From an uncultured Muribaculaceae bacterium (lineage in GTDB: Bacteria; Bacteroidota; Bacteroidia; Bacteroidales; Muribaculaceae), in NCBI GenBank assembly GCA_910586975.1, contig CAJUKX010000005.1:49122-113121 (forward strand): a stretch of 64,000 nt of DNA, written 5' to 3'. Under the pieces are notes generated by a model. The model saw only the letters and a program-made list of their open reading frames with translations. It did not search any database and was not told the origin of the DNA. Made by a program: the position numbers and the translations under genes. The number at the start of each line of letters is the position of its first letter. The first letter of the stretch is position 1. Of this stretch, positions 26,177-35,631 are shown one piece after another.

Positions 26177-26488
26177 ATGGAAATTTCAGCTATCTACTTT
26201 CTTGTTCCGTCGCTGATTATGTTCTGCTGCGGTCTCTACGGGTTCATTACCCGCAGAAATATGATTGCCATGCTCATATCGCTTGAGTTGATGCTCAACT
26301 CGGTGGATATGAACTTTGTTATCTTCAACCGATTCCTGTTTCCCGGACAGATGGAGGGCATGATGTTCACACTCTTTGCCATAGCCATAGCCGCCGCCGA
26401 GACAGCTCTCGCCATTGCAATCATTATTAATGTGTTCCGTTCTGTCAATCATGTCGACGTGCGCGAACTTAATGAAATGAAATTTTAA
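26177..26488 (+). CDS. nuoK: Complex I subunit NuoK
   Basis: A 103-residue protein with three membrane helices. Conserved membrane glutamates lie in LISLELMLNSVD and in AIAAAETALAIAI, both part of the proton path. The frame is open to 26129 inside nuoJ, but ATG 26177 gives the standard length and the start MEISAIYFLV. It ends 5 bases before nuoL. Confidence 0.94.
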   Translation: MEISAIYFLVPSLIMFCCGLYGFITRRNMIAMLISLELMLNSVDMNFVIFNRFLFPGQMEGMMFTLFAIAIAAAETALAIAIIINVFRSVNHVDVRELNEMKF

Positions 26489-26493
26489 GCGTT

Positions 26494-28503
26494 ATGAGCA
26501 TTACAATTCCTATTCTTATTCTGGCCATACCATTGTTTATGTTCATCTTCCTGGGCCTTTGCGGCAAGAAGATGAGTCATTTGCTGGCCGGCACGCTCGG
26601 AACGCTTGGTATGGGTACCGTGCTTGTGCTCGCATACTCCACGGCGTTCAACTATTTTTTCAGCGGCGATCCCCTTTTTATCAATGAAGCCGGCGAACGT
26701 CTGCAATACATTGTTTTCAACCAGACTTGGCTTCAGTTCACCGAAAACCTCACAATCAGTCTTGGTTTCTTCCTCGACCCGATTTCGGCCATGATGCTTG
26801 TGGTTATCACCACTATCTCGTTCATGGTTCATCTCTATAGCCTTGGTTACATGCGCGACCACCATGGAGTGTTTGAAAAAGGTTTTCAGCGTTTCTATGC
26901 TTTCCTGTCGCTCTTCAGCTTCTCTATGCTCGGTCTTGTTGTAGCTACCAATATCTTCCAGATGTATATCTTCTGGGAGCTTGTGGGTGCTTCTTCATAC
27001 CTGCTTATCGGTTTCTACTACACCAAGCCTTCTGCTGTATCAGCTTCAAAGAAAGCGTTTATCGTTACACGTTTTGCCGACCTCGGCTTCCTTATCGGTA
27101 TCCTCGTCCTTTCTTACTATACCGGTACTTTCAACTTCACCGACCTGACTTCGGTTCCCGTTGCCGGTCTTGAAAATGTATATCAGGTAAGCCTCAGCAC
27201 ACCCGAAAGCGTTCTCAGTATCTTCCAGGGTAGCGCCGCTCCCATGTTCATGGGCGCATCGGTTCTCACATGGGCTCTGGTACTCATCTTTATGGGTGGT
27301 ATGGGTAAGTCGGCAATGATGCCCCTGCACATCTGGCTTCCCGATGCTATGGAAGGCCCCACACCTGTGTCGGCTCTCATCCACGCCGCTACCATGGTTG
27401 TAGCCGGTGTATATCTGGTTGCCCGTCTCTTCCCGCTCTACCTGATGGAAAACAGCGCGCTTGTCATCATTACAGTAGTTGGTGCCCTCACAGCTTTCTA
27501 TGCTGCAATGGTTGCCTGCGCTCAGATTGACATCAAGCGAGTGCTCGCTTTCTCTACAATCTCTCAGATTGCATTCATGATGGTATCGCTTGGCGTTGCA
27601 CGTCCCGAATACCACGAAGGTCTCGGTTACATGGCGTCCATGTTCCACCTCTTCACCCACGCAATGTTCAAGGCCCTCCTGTTCCTTGGTGCAGGTGCGC
27701 TTATTCACGCTATCGGTTCAAACGACTATACCGCCATGCACGGTCTGCGTAAGTACATGCCCATCACACACTGGACATTCCTTATCGGCTGTCTTGCCAT
27801 TGCCGGTATCATACCTTTCTCAGGATTCTTCTCCAAGGACGAAATCCTCAGCGCGTGTGGCAACTACAGCACTCTGGTTTACATCTGGATGTCGCTCGTA
27901 GCTTTCCTCACCGCATTCTACATGTTCCGTCTTTACTACCTTATCTTCTGGTGGAAGGAACACAAGGTACACGAAGGACACCACGCACCCCATGACCAGC
28001 CCTGGACCATGAGCCTGCCGCTTATTATCCTTGCAGCAGTAAGTGTGGTTGCCGGTTTCATTCCCTTCGGTAAACTCGTAAGCTGGAATGGCGAACCTTA
28101 CGACTTCATGGCTCACTTCGACTGGGGCGTGGCTTCAATCAGCCTTATCCTTGCCGTTGTTGCCATCGCACTTGCCACAGTAATGTACCGCAAGGAAAAT
28201 CCCCTCCCCGACAAGATGCAGGCCGCTCTGCCCGCACTCTGGAAATGGTGTCACCACCGCTTCTACTGGGACGAACTCTACATGTTTATTACACACAAGA
28301 TCATCTTCAACTGCATTTGCCGTCCTTTGGCTTGGTTTGACCGCCACATCATCGACGGAACCATGGATTCTTTCGCTATCCTTACCAACAAGGCTTCCGA
28401 GGCAATCCGTCCCCTGCAGTCAGGTCAAGTGCAGATGTATGTTTGGATTTACGCTATCGGAGCTATCCTGCTCGGTGGTATCACAATCCTCTGTCTGATC
28501 TAA
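26494..28503 (+). CDS. nuoL: Complex I antiporter-like subunit NuoL
   Basis: A 669-residue membrane protein of the Mrp antiporter family. The proton-channel Glu is in FWELVGASSYLLIGF and a conserved Lys follows in GMGKSAMMPLHIWLPDAM. The long C-terminal region includes the lateral helix that runs along NuoM and NuoN. It is the most distal subunit of the membrane arm. It lies 34 bases ahead of nuoM. The length is within the normal range. Confidence 0.95.
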   Translation: MSITIPILILAIPLFMFIFLGLCGKKMSHLLAGTLGTLGMGTVLVLAYSTAFNYFFSGDPLFINEAGERLQYIVFNQTWLQFTENLTISLGFFLDPISAMMLVVITTISFMVHLYSLGYMRDHHGVFEKGFQRFYAFLSLFSFSMLGLVVATNIFQMYIFWELVGASSYLLIGFYYTKPSAVSASKKAFIVTRFADLGFLIGILVLSYYTGTFNFTDLTSVPVAGLENVYQVSLSTPESVLSIFQGSAAPMFMGASVLTWALVLIFMGGMGKSAMMPLHIWLPDAMEGPTPVSALIHAATMVVAGVYLVARLFPLYLMENSALVIITVVGALTAFYAAMVACAQIDIKRVLAFSTISQIAFMMVSLGVARPEYHEGLGYMASMFHLFTHAMFKALLFLGAGALIHAIGSNDYTAMHGLRKYMPITHWTFLIGCLAIAGIIPFSGFFSKDEILSACGNYSTLVYIWMSLVAFLTAFYMFRLYYLIFWWKEHKVHEGHHAPHDQPWTMSLPLIILAAVSVVAGFIPFGKLVSWNGEPYDFMAHFDWGVASISLILAVVAIALATVMYRKENPLPDKMQAALPALWKWCHHRFYWDELYMFITHKIIFNCICRPLAWFDRHIIDGTMDSFAILTNKASEAIRPLQSGQVQMYVWIYAIGAILLGGITILCLI

Positions 28504-28537
28504 TCAATCCCAACCAATCAGTAAAAAGTAATTTAGC

Positions 28538-30067
28538 ATGTTTGAAAATATATTAATCTACTTTGTAGTCATTCCGCTGGTGATGCTCGGCCTGCTTGCT
28601 CTGTGCCGCGACATCAAACAGATACGCGCTGTGGCTGTAGTCGGTTCGTTGGGACTGATAGCCCTTTCAGTCTACCTCCTTGTCGACTATCTCGGTCTGC
28701 GTGCCGCCGGCAACGAAGCTCCTATGCTCTACACCGGCTCATGGGTATGGTTCGAGCCCCTCAACATCCACCTCGCCGTGGGTGTAGACGGTATCTCGAT
28801 CGCCATGCTGCTCCTTTCGTCAATAATTGTATTCGCCGGCTCATTTGCATCATGGGAAATCAAGCAGCCCAAAGAATTCTTCCTTTGGCTCATCCTGCTC
28901 TCGACCGGTGTATTCGGCTTCTTCATCTCAATTGACATGTTCACCATGTTCATGTTCTATGAAGTAGCTCTTATCCCCATGTATCTTCTCATCGGTGTAT
29001 GGGGCTCAGGTCGCAAGAACTACTCGGCAATGAAGCTCACCCTCATGCTCATGGGCGGTTCTGCATTCCTGATGCTCGGCCTTATAGGTATTTACTACCA
29101 CTCGGCTCCCGAAGGCGGCCAGCTCACATGGAATCTCCTTGAAATCGTTGACAACGCCTCAATCCCCCACGGATGGCAGTCATTCCTCTTCCCCATGACA
29201 TTTGTAGGCTTCGGTGTTCTCGGTGCCATGTTCCCCTTCCACACATGGTCGCCCGACGGTCATGCTTCAGCCCCCACTGCAGTGTCAATGCTCCATGCAG
29301 GTGTGTTGATGAAGCTTGGTGGTTACGGATGCTTCCGTGTAGCTATCTACACCATGCCTCAGGCCGCTCACGAACTCTCATGGATTTTCCTTATCCTTAC
29401 CGGTATCTCGGTAGTTTACGGTGCATTCTGCGCATGTGTCAAGACCGACCTCAAGTACATCAATGCTTACTCATCGGTGAGCCACTGCGGTCTGGTACTC
29501 TTCGCAATCCTGATGCTTAACGAAACAGCCATGACCGGTGCCATCATGCAGATGCTCTCGCACGGTCTCATGACAGCCCTCTTCTTTGCACTCATCGGTA
29601 TGATCTACGGACGTACACACACCCGCGAAATCACCGAAATGGGCGGTATGATGCAGATCATGCCTTACCTCTCTGTATGTTATGTCATCGCCGGTATGGC
29701 CTCGCTCGGTCTTCCCGGTCTCAGCGGATTCGTTGCTGAAATGACTATCTTCGTAGGTTCATTCAAAGCCGGTATGGCCGACTACCTCGCAGGTGCCGGT
29801 TCGCTCCGTCTTGTGTTCACCCTCATCGCTTGCTGCTCAATCGTAATCACTGCGGTTTACATCCTTCGTGTTGTAGGCAAGCTCCTCTTTGGTCCGGTTC
29901 ACGACGATCATCATCGTCAGCTCACCGATGCCTCATGGTGGGAACGTCTCTCAACCGCTACACTTATCGTATGTGTTGCCGGTATCGGTTGCTTCCCCAA
30001 TTTCTTTAACACTCTTATCAACTTCACATTCAAGCCGGCTATTTTTAGCGTCCTTGGCATGAACTAA
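28538..30067 (+). CDS. nuoM: Complex I antiporter-like subunit NuoM
   Basis: A 509-residue membrane protein of about 14 helices. The key Glu is in MFMFYEVALIPMYLLIG and the channel-lining motif FPFHTWSPDGHASAPTAVSM matches NuoM. It forms the second proton channel between NuoL and NuoN. It lies 34 bases after nuoL and 15 before nuoN. The codon usage looks like its neighbours and there is no sign of transfer. Confidence 0.95.
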   Translation: MFENILIYFVVIPLVMLGLLALCRDIKQIRAVAVVGSLGLIALSVYLLVDYLGLRAAGNEAPMLYTGSWVWFEPLNIHLAVGVDGISIAMLLLSSIIVFAGSFASWEIKQPKEFFLWLILLSTGVFGFFISIDMFTMFMFYEVALIPMYLLIGVWGSGRKNYSAMKLTLMLMGGSAFLMLGLIGIYYHSAPEGGQLTWNLLEIVDNASIPHGWQSFLFPMTFVGFGVLGAMFPFHTWSPDGHASAPTAVSMLHAGVLMKLGGYGCFRVAIYTMPQAAHELSWIFLILTGISVVYGAFCACVKTDLKYINAYSSVSHCGLVLFAILMLNETAMTGAIMQMLSHGLMTALFFALIGMIYGRTHTREITEMGGMMQIMPYLSVCYVIAGMASLGLPGLSGFVAEMTIFVGSFKAGMADYLAGAGSLRLVFTLIACCSIVITAVYILRVVGKLLFGPVHDDHHRQLTDASWWERLSTATLIVCVAGIGCFPNFFNTLINFTFKPAIFSVLGMN

Positions 30068-30082
30068 TAAGAACGTCAAGCA

Positions 30083-31561
30083 ATGGATTACTCACAATTT
30101 TTAATAATGAAGCAAGAGATTGCCCTTCTGGTAGTCTTCCTGCTGGTCTTCCTCTACGACACGTTCATGCCACGTAGCGCCCAGAAGGGTCTGCCCGTGT
30201 GCACCAGTGTCCTCATGCTGATTCTCACCGTTGCCGGATGTCTCGACTGCTGCCTTTGCTCTACAGACAACCAAGTGGCATTCGGTGGTATGTATGAAAC
30301 CTCAGCAATCATCTCAGCTATCAAGAACATCCTCAACATAGGTGTGGTGATTGTGCTCATCCAGTCAATCAAGTGGGCCAACGGCGAATTCATGATCATG
30401 CGTCGCGGTGAGTTCTACGAACTTCTGCTCGTAACACTCTTCGGTATGTATCTTATGATTTCAGCCCGTCACTTCCTTGTTTTCGTTATCGGTCTCGAAT
30501 GCGCATCTCTGCCTCTGGCTGCTATGGTAGCATTTGACAAAAACCGTTACGAGAGCCACGAAGCCGCTGTAAAGTATATACTTACCGCAGTATTCTCATC
30601 GGCAATTTTCATGATGGGTCTCAGCTTCGTATATGGTGTTGCCGGTTCGCTCTACTTCGCCAATATCTACACAGCCATCTATGCCTCGCCCTCTATCATG
30701 CTGGTAATGGCAGTGGCATTTGTGATTGCAGGTATCGGCTTCAAGCTCTCACTTGTTCCCTTCCACCTGTGGACAGCCGATGTATATCAGGGTGCGCCCA
30801 CCTCGGTTACTTCATACCTCTCTGTTATCTCAAAGGGTGCTACAGCATTTGCATTCCTGGTAGTAATGGCTCAGGTATTCGGTTCGCTTTACACAATTGT
30901 GTGGGAATGGATGCTCTACGCTCTGATTATCCTTACAATCACTATTGGTAACCTCTTCGCCATCCGCCAGCGCAACATGAAGCGCTTCCTCGCATTCTCG
31001 TCAATCTCGCAGGCCGGATATATCATGCTTGGTGTTATCGCTTACAACACCCTTGGTGTGGCTGCAATGATGTTCTACATCCTTGTCTACATCTTCTCCA
31101 ACCTTGGAGCCTTCGGTGTTATCGGCGCTATCGAAAACGCATGTGGCAAAGTGTCGATGGACGACTACCGCGGTCTTTACAAGACCAATCCCCGTCTGGC
31201 ATTCACAATGATGCTCGCCATGTTCTCACTGGCCGGTATTCCTCCCTTTGCCGGATTCTTCTCCAAGTTCTTCATCTTCACCGGTGCCCTGCAGGGTGGC
31301 TCGATTGCGATTTACGTACTTGTGCTTATCGCTTTGATCAACACCATCGTATCGCTCTACTACTACCTGCTTGTGGTAAAGGCAATGTTTATCAGCGAAG
31401 AAGAATGTGTTATTCTTCCCTTCAAGAGCGCCTGCAGCGAACGCCTCGGCATGTGGATTGCCCTCTTCGGCATCATATTCCTCGGTCTCCTCAGCCCCGT
31501 TTACAGCACACTCATCGACATGGCTTCAGTAAGCCAGTTCGGAATGTACTTCCTCAACTAA
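30083..31561 (+). CDS. nuoN: Complex I antiporter-like subunit NuoN
   Basis: A 492-residue membrane protein with the Glu motif VIGLECASLPLAAMVAF and the channel segment VPFHLWTADVYQGAPTSVTS. It completes the membrane arm next to NuoK. It is the last gene of the unit; a strong hairpin terminator lies 25 bases past the stop. The locus encodes ten complex I genes, with NuoE, NuoF and NuoG not found anywhere in the window. Confidence 0.95.
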   Translation: MDYSQFLIMKQEIALLVVFLLVFLYDTFMPRSAQKGLPVCTSVLMLILTVAGCLDCCLCSTDNQVAFGGMYETSAIISAIKNILNIGVVIVLIQSIKWANGEFMIMRRGEFYELLLVTLFGMYLMISARHFLVFVIGLECASLPLAAMVAFDKNRYESHEAAVKYILTAVFSSAIFMMGLSFVYGVAGSLYFANIYTAIYASPSIMLVMAVAFVIAGIGFKLSLVPFHLWTADVYQGAPTSVTSYLSVISKGATAFAFLVVMAQVFGSLYTIVWEWMLYALIILTITIGNLFAIRQRNMKRFLAFSSISQAGYIMLGVIAYNTLGVAAMMFYILVYIFSNLGAFGVIGAIENACGKVSMDDYRGLYKTNPRLAFTMMLAMFSLAGIPPFAGFFSKFFIFTGALQGGSIAIYVLVLIALINTIVSLYYYLLVVKAMFISEEECVILPFKSACSERLGMWIALFGIIFLGLLSPVYSTLIDMASVSQFGMYFLN

Positions 31562-31585
31562 GCAGACGATTACATATCAATAATG

Positions 31586-31618
31586 AATGCCCCGACAGAT
31601 CAGCTCTGCCGGGGCATT
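31586..31618 (+). terminator. Terminator of the nuo-atp operon
   Basis: AATGCCCCG (31586-31594) pairs with CGGGGCATT (31610-31618), with an inner CAGA/TCTG stem inside the loop. It is the only strong terminator seen between nuoA and recQ. Confidence 0.85.
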
Positions 31619-31931
31619 TCAATTAAATGAATTCTGTCATGAGGGAAGCAAGAGTCAGAATAACTGCCGTTTCAATCATAGGTCCAAAGCATACATTTCA
31701 TTTACGAGGGCAAAGGTAGCTCATACATGTATCATATTTGCATACATGGCAAAGCAAAGCAGCGCCGGTACAAGACCGACGCTACTCGACGTTTCAACTA
31801 TTTATTTATGAGAGCCTTGGTATCCAGTATCACTACTCGGTACAAAGGTGGAGGGATGGTGCACTTGAATCTTTCACTTTCAAGTACATCATTATAACAA
31901 TCATGCAGCCTAAATGGCAGTCTGCAATAAG
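31619..31931. other. Intergenic stretch without a convincing gene
   Basis: About 310 bases between the nuo-atp terminator and recQ. A leftward -7-like element (TACCTTTG on the minus strand) lies at 31711-31718. A short rightward frame of 21 codons (31746-31811, MAKQSSAGTRPTLLD start) has no support. A 7-bp inverted repeat (31863-31869 and 31879-31885) near the recQ end may aid termination. A small RNA is possible but not shown. Confidence 0.4.
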
Positions 31932-33845
31932 CTAATCTTTACTAAAATTTGGATAAAAAGTATTGTTTGCCAGCCTTAATTCGCCGTCATCGGTCATTTG
32001 ACGCAGAAAAGCGATGGCTGCCGACAGCTGCCGAGGTACGAACATGTCGCGTAGCATGTCAATTGAAAGACCCTCAGGATGGTCGTTTATGGCCTTGACA
32101 AGGCGTTTCTCAACGTCGGCATTTATCTGCTCGGCATGGCCTGCTCTCGACTTCTCACGGCAGTAGTCGCACTTGCCGCAAACTGCCGGATTTTTCTCGC
32201 CGAAATAGGCAAGCATACGGCTTACCCGGCACGCTCCGTCGCCGTATATATAGTCGCGCATGGCCTCCATACGTTTAACTGCTCTCTCAAGCAGGTCCTC
32301 ATATACACTTTTGGTTATCACAACATGTTTAGGCAAATCGCGCGATGTGGGGTAGTAAATAAAGGGTTGGTTGCTGCGTGGTATATAACTTAGTACCTTC
32401 ATGCGGCTCAGCAGCAACATGGCATCATATACTTGCTGTGGTGTACACTTGGCCATCATGCCTATGCGCACTTCATCTATGGGAATGTAATCGGCAAACA
32501 ATCCTGTGTACGATCGCAGAACTGCCTGCAATACATTATCTGTAGTATCATCAAGGCGCAAATCGTACAAATCTCTTTTGTCAACCAATAAATTTATGCG
32601 TGAACGCGAATTGAAGTTTTCGTCAAACTCCAACGCCCCGGCTCGGGTCAAAGTATGCAGGGCTGCAAGTGTAGGGATCGGCTTAAGGCGGAATGTGGCT
32701 AAAAATCCGGTGAGATTGAATTCATACACTTTGTCGTAACCCTCGCCGATACCTACATTCAGAAAGTTGCCGACCCGCTCGTAAATATTCAGTATGTATT
32801 CCCGACCGGGGAAATTCTCGCTTATACGTCGTTTAAGCAGACCTTTATCGGCCTGCGAGGCCAATACTACGGCGTATGACTCCTTGCCGTCGCGGCCGGA
32901 TCGTCCGGCCTCCTGATAGTATTCTTCAAGCGACGAAGGCAGATCGTAGTGTACCACAATCCTCACATCCGGCTTGTCTATGCCCATGCCAAAAGCGTTT
33001 GTAGCCACCATTATACGGGTAGTGTCATCCTTCCATCGGTCTTGTTTCTCGGTCTTGTCGTGAGCTTCGAGCCCGGCGTGATAGAAGTCAGCCGATATGC
33101 CGTGTTCGGAGATGAAAGCGGCCAGCTGGGCTGTGCGTTTACGCGAGCGTACATACACAATGCCGCTGCCCGTTGTCCTGCTCAATATCCTCAACAGCTG
33201 TACATCTTTTTCTTCGGTATGGCGCACTATGTAGCTGATGTTGGAGCGCGAGAAACTGCGTGATAACACAGCCGGATTCTCCATACCCAGTTTGTCGGCT
33301 ATGTCTGCCACTACCTCGGGAGTTGCCGAAGCAGTAAGTGCCAGAACGGGTATATCCGGGAAAACATTGCGCAGCTTGCTCAGATTGAGATATGAGGGAC
33401 GGAAATCATAGCCCCATTGCGATATGCAATGCGCCTCATCAACCACGATGAAGCATACGTTCCATTGACTGAGGTCTGCGATGAAGTCTTTCATCGCCAG
33501 TTTCTCCGGCGAGATGTACAGCAGTTTTACCCGTCCCAGCCTGATGCGGTCGAGCGAGAGCCTTCTTTCGGCTCTTGTCATGCCTGAATGTATGCAGGCC
33601 GCGCCTATGCCGCGCGCCCGCAGATTGTCAACCTGGTCTTTCATCAGCGAGATCAGTGGAGTTACCACTATGGTAATGCCGTCGAGCATCAGAGCCGGAA
33701 TCTGGAACGTCACGGATTTGCCGCCGCCCGTGGGCAGCAGGCCTATCGTGTCGTGACCCTCAAGCACCGAATCTATTATCTCGGCCTGACATTCGCGGAA
33801 TGAGTCGTATCCCCAGTATTTCCGCAGCAGTTCAATGGCTTCCAC
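31932..33845 (-). CDS. recQ: ATP-dependent DNA helicase RecQ
   Basis: A 637-residue superfamily 2 helicase. Motif I is LLPTGGGKSVTF, the RecQ-specific DEAH box is VVDEAHCISQWG and motif VI is QEAGRSGRDGK. A zinc site follows (CRVSRMLAYFG then CGKCDYC), and the winged-helix region comes after it. The HRDC domain common in gammaproteobacterial RecQ is not apparent. It acts at stalled forks and in recombination. The start is a GTG at 33845, 14 bases after the recJ stop; no ATG fits upstream because the recJ stop closes the frame nearby. Confidence 0.93.
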   Translation of the reverse strand: MEAIELLRKYWGYDSFRECQAEIIDSVLEGHDTIGLLPTGGGKSVTFQIPALMLDGITIVVTPLISLMKDQVDNLRARGIGAACIHSGMTRAERRLSLDRIRLGRVKLLYISPEKLAMKDFIADLSQWNVCFIVVDEAHCISQWGYDFRPSYLNLSKLRNVFPDIPVLALTASATPEVVADIADKLGMENPAVLSRSFSRSNISYIVRHTEEKDVQLLRILSRTTGSGIVYVRSRKRTAQLAAFISEHGISADFYHAGLEAHDKTEKQDRWKDDTTRIMVATNAFGMGIDKPDVRIVVHYDLPSSLEEYYQEAGRSGRDGKESYAVVLASQADKGLLKRRISENFPGREYILNIYERVGNFLNVGIGEGYDKVYEFNLTGFLATFRLKPIPTLAALHTLTRAGALEFDENFNSRSRINLLVDKRDLYDLRLDDTTDNVLQAVLRSYTGLFADYIPIDEVRIGMMAKCTPQQVYDAMLLLSRMKVLSYIPRSNQPFIYYPTSRDLPKHVVITKSVYEDLLERAVKRMEAMRDYIYGDGACRVSRMLAYFGEKNPAVCGKCDYCREKSRAGHAEQINADVEKRLVKAINDHPEGLSIDMLRDMFVPRQLSAAIAFLRQMTDDGELRLANNTFYPNFSKD

Positions 33846-33859
33846 TGTTCCCGCAGCCT

Positions 33860-35596
33860 TTATTCCATCTCGCCTGAAGTCCTTATCTGTTTAACCAGCA
33901 GCTGAACGGGCGAAGTGGCATTGTGGTGGGTGTTTTCTTCAATTGTATAGCATATATTGAAGGGCTTGCCGGCATGGATGTAGTCGTAGTACTGAGCCAT
34001 ATTGAAGGCTATGCCGTTTATCACCTTGCCGGATGTCTCATCCACCAGTTCGAGCTTGATATGTTCCAGATGTTTGCCCACGAGCATTGACGTTCCGAAA
34101 TCCCTAACGTTTTTAGTGCAGAAAGTAGGTTTCTGGTTACCGGGACCAAAGGGATTGAAAAGTCGAAGCATCGACACGAGCTCAGGCGTGATTTGTGCAA
34201 AATTGATAAACGCATCAATATCAATCATGGGTGTTTGCTGCTCCGGCAGGATGTGTGCGGCAACATATTCCTCAAACCGTCGGCTGAATTCAGGTATGTT
34301 TTCTTCTTTGAGCGAAAGCCCTACAGCATAAGTATGACCACCGAAGTTCTCTATAAGATCTCTCACAGAGTCTATCGCCTTGTAAATATCAAAGCCCTGT
34401 ACAGACCTCGACGAGCCGGTAGCCATGCCGTTCGACAGGGTGAGCACAACCGATGGCTTGTAATAAAGCTCGGTAAGGCGCGATGCCACAATGCCTATGA
34501 TGCCCTTATGCCAGTCTTTGTTGTAGATAACAATAGATTTCTTGGGCGAATACATCTCGCCCCTGGCTTCGAGTATGGCGTTTGCCTCCTCGGTGATGCG
34601 CTTGTCAAGCTCCTTGCGGTCTTTATTGTATTGGTCTATGGCAACGCTTTTGCGCGCAGCCTCCTTAGAGTCGCGCGATACAAGCAGCTCCACAGCCTCT
34701 CCGCCGCTCTGCATGCGTCCCGAGGCATTGATGCGCGGACCTATCTTGAATATTACGTCGCTTATGGTTATCTCCTTACCGCCCAGTCCACAGGTTTTGA
34801 TAATGGCGCGCAGTCCCAGATTGGGATTTGAATTAAGGCGTTTCAGGCCGGTATATGCCATAACACGGTTTTCATCGACCATAGGCACTATATCGGCGGC
34901 AATGCTCACGGCCACCAGATCGAGCATGCACTCAAGCTCGGCCGTACCTATGCCGTTAGATATTGAGAATGCCTGCATCAGTTTATAACCCACACCGCAA
35001 CCCGAGAGGTGTCGGCACGGATAGGTTGAGCCTTCAAGCTTGGGATTGAGAATGGCTATCGCCGGCGGCAGCTCGGAGTCGGGCACATGATGGTCGCAAA
35101 TAATGAAGTCAACGCCAAGCGATTTGGCATATTTAATCTCATCAATGGCCTTGATGCCGCAATCGAGTATTATAATGAGCTTAACACCGTCTTCGGCCGC
35201 CCGTTCTATGGTCTGTGCCGATATTCCATAGCCCTCATCGTAGCGTGTAGGGATATAGAAGTCTATTTCAGAGTAAAAATTCTGAAGATACCTGTAGACG
35301 AGGGCCACAGCCGTGGTGCCGTCTACATCATAGTCGCCGTATACAAGAATTTTTTCTTTGGCACCCATTGCGCGGTTGATTCTGTCTACAGCCTTGTTCA
35401 TGTCGGGCATCAGAAAGGGATCGTGCAAGTCGCGCAACGACGGGTGGAAAAACTTCTCGGCCTCGGCTATCGAGGTTATACCTCTTTGCACGAGCAATTC
35501 GCTCACCGGAGTGCAGTTGGCGTATCGTCTCGCCAGCTCGCTCTCCAGCTTTTGCTCCTCGCTTGTCAGAGGCAGGTAGTTCCACTTACTTGTCAT
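33860..35596 (-). CDS. recJ: Single-stranded-DNA-specific exonuclease RecJ
   Basis: A 578-residue DHH-family 5'-3' exonuclease. The catalytic motifs are visible as DYDVDGTTA, ILDCGIKA, CDHHVPDS and the DHHA1-side GGHTYAVGLSL. The length is normal. RecJ and RecQ jointly process DNA at gaps and stalled forks, and here they are adjacent in recJ-recQ order, 14 bases apart, supporting a shared job. Upstream is mscS at 35 bases. Confidence 0.94.
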   Translation of the reverse strand: MTSKWNYLPLTSEEQKLESELARRYANCTPVSELLVQRGITSIAEAEKFFHPSLRDLHDPFLMPDMNKAVDRINRAMGAKEKILVYGDYDVDGTTAVALVYRYLQNFYSEIDFYIPTRYDEGYGISAQTIERAAEDGVKLIIILDCGIKAIDEIKYAKSLGVDFIICDHHVPDSELPPAIAILNPKLEGSTYPCRHLSGCGVGYKLMQAFSISNGIGTAELECMLDLVAVSIAADIVPMVDENRVMAYTGLKRLNSNPNLGLRAIIKTCGLGGKEITISDVIFKIGPRINASGRMQSGGEAVELLVSRDSKEAARKSVAIDQYNKDRKELDKRITEEANAILEARGEMYSPKKSIVIYNKDWHKGIIGIVASRLTELYYKPSVVLTLSNGMATGSSRSVQGFDIYKAIDSVRDLIENFGGHTYAVGLSLKEENIPEFSRRFEEYVAAHILPEQQTPMIDIDAFINFAQITPELVSMLRLFNPFGPGNQKPTFCTKNVRDFGTSMLVGKHLEHIKLELVDETSGKVINGIAFNMAQYYDYIHAGKPFNICYTIEENTHHNATSPVQLLVKQIRTSGEME

Positions 35597-35631
35597 ATTG
35601 TGATTTCTTTTTTATTAGCTTTGGAAATAAT

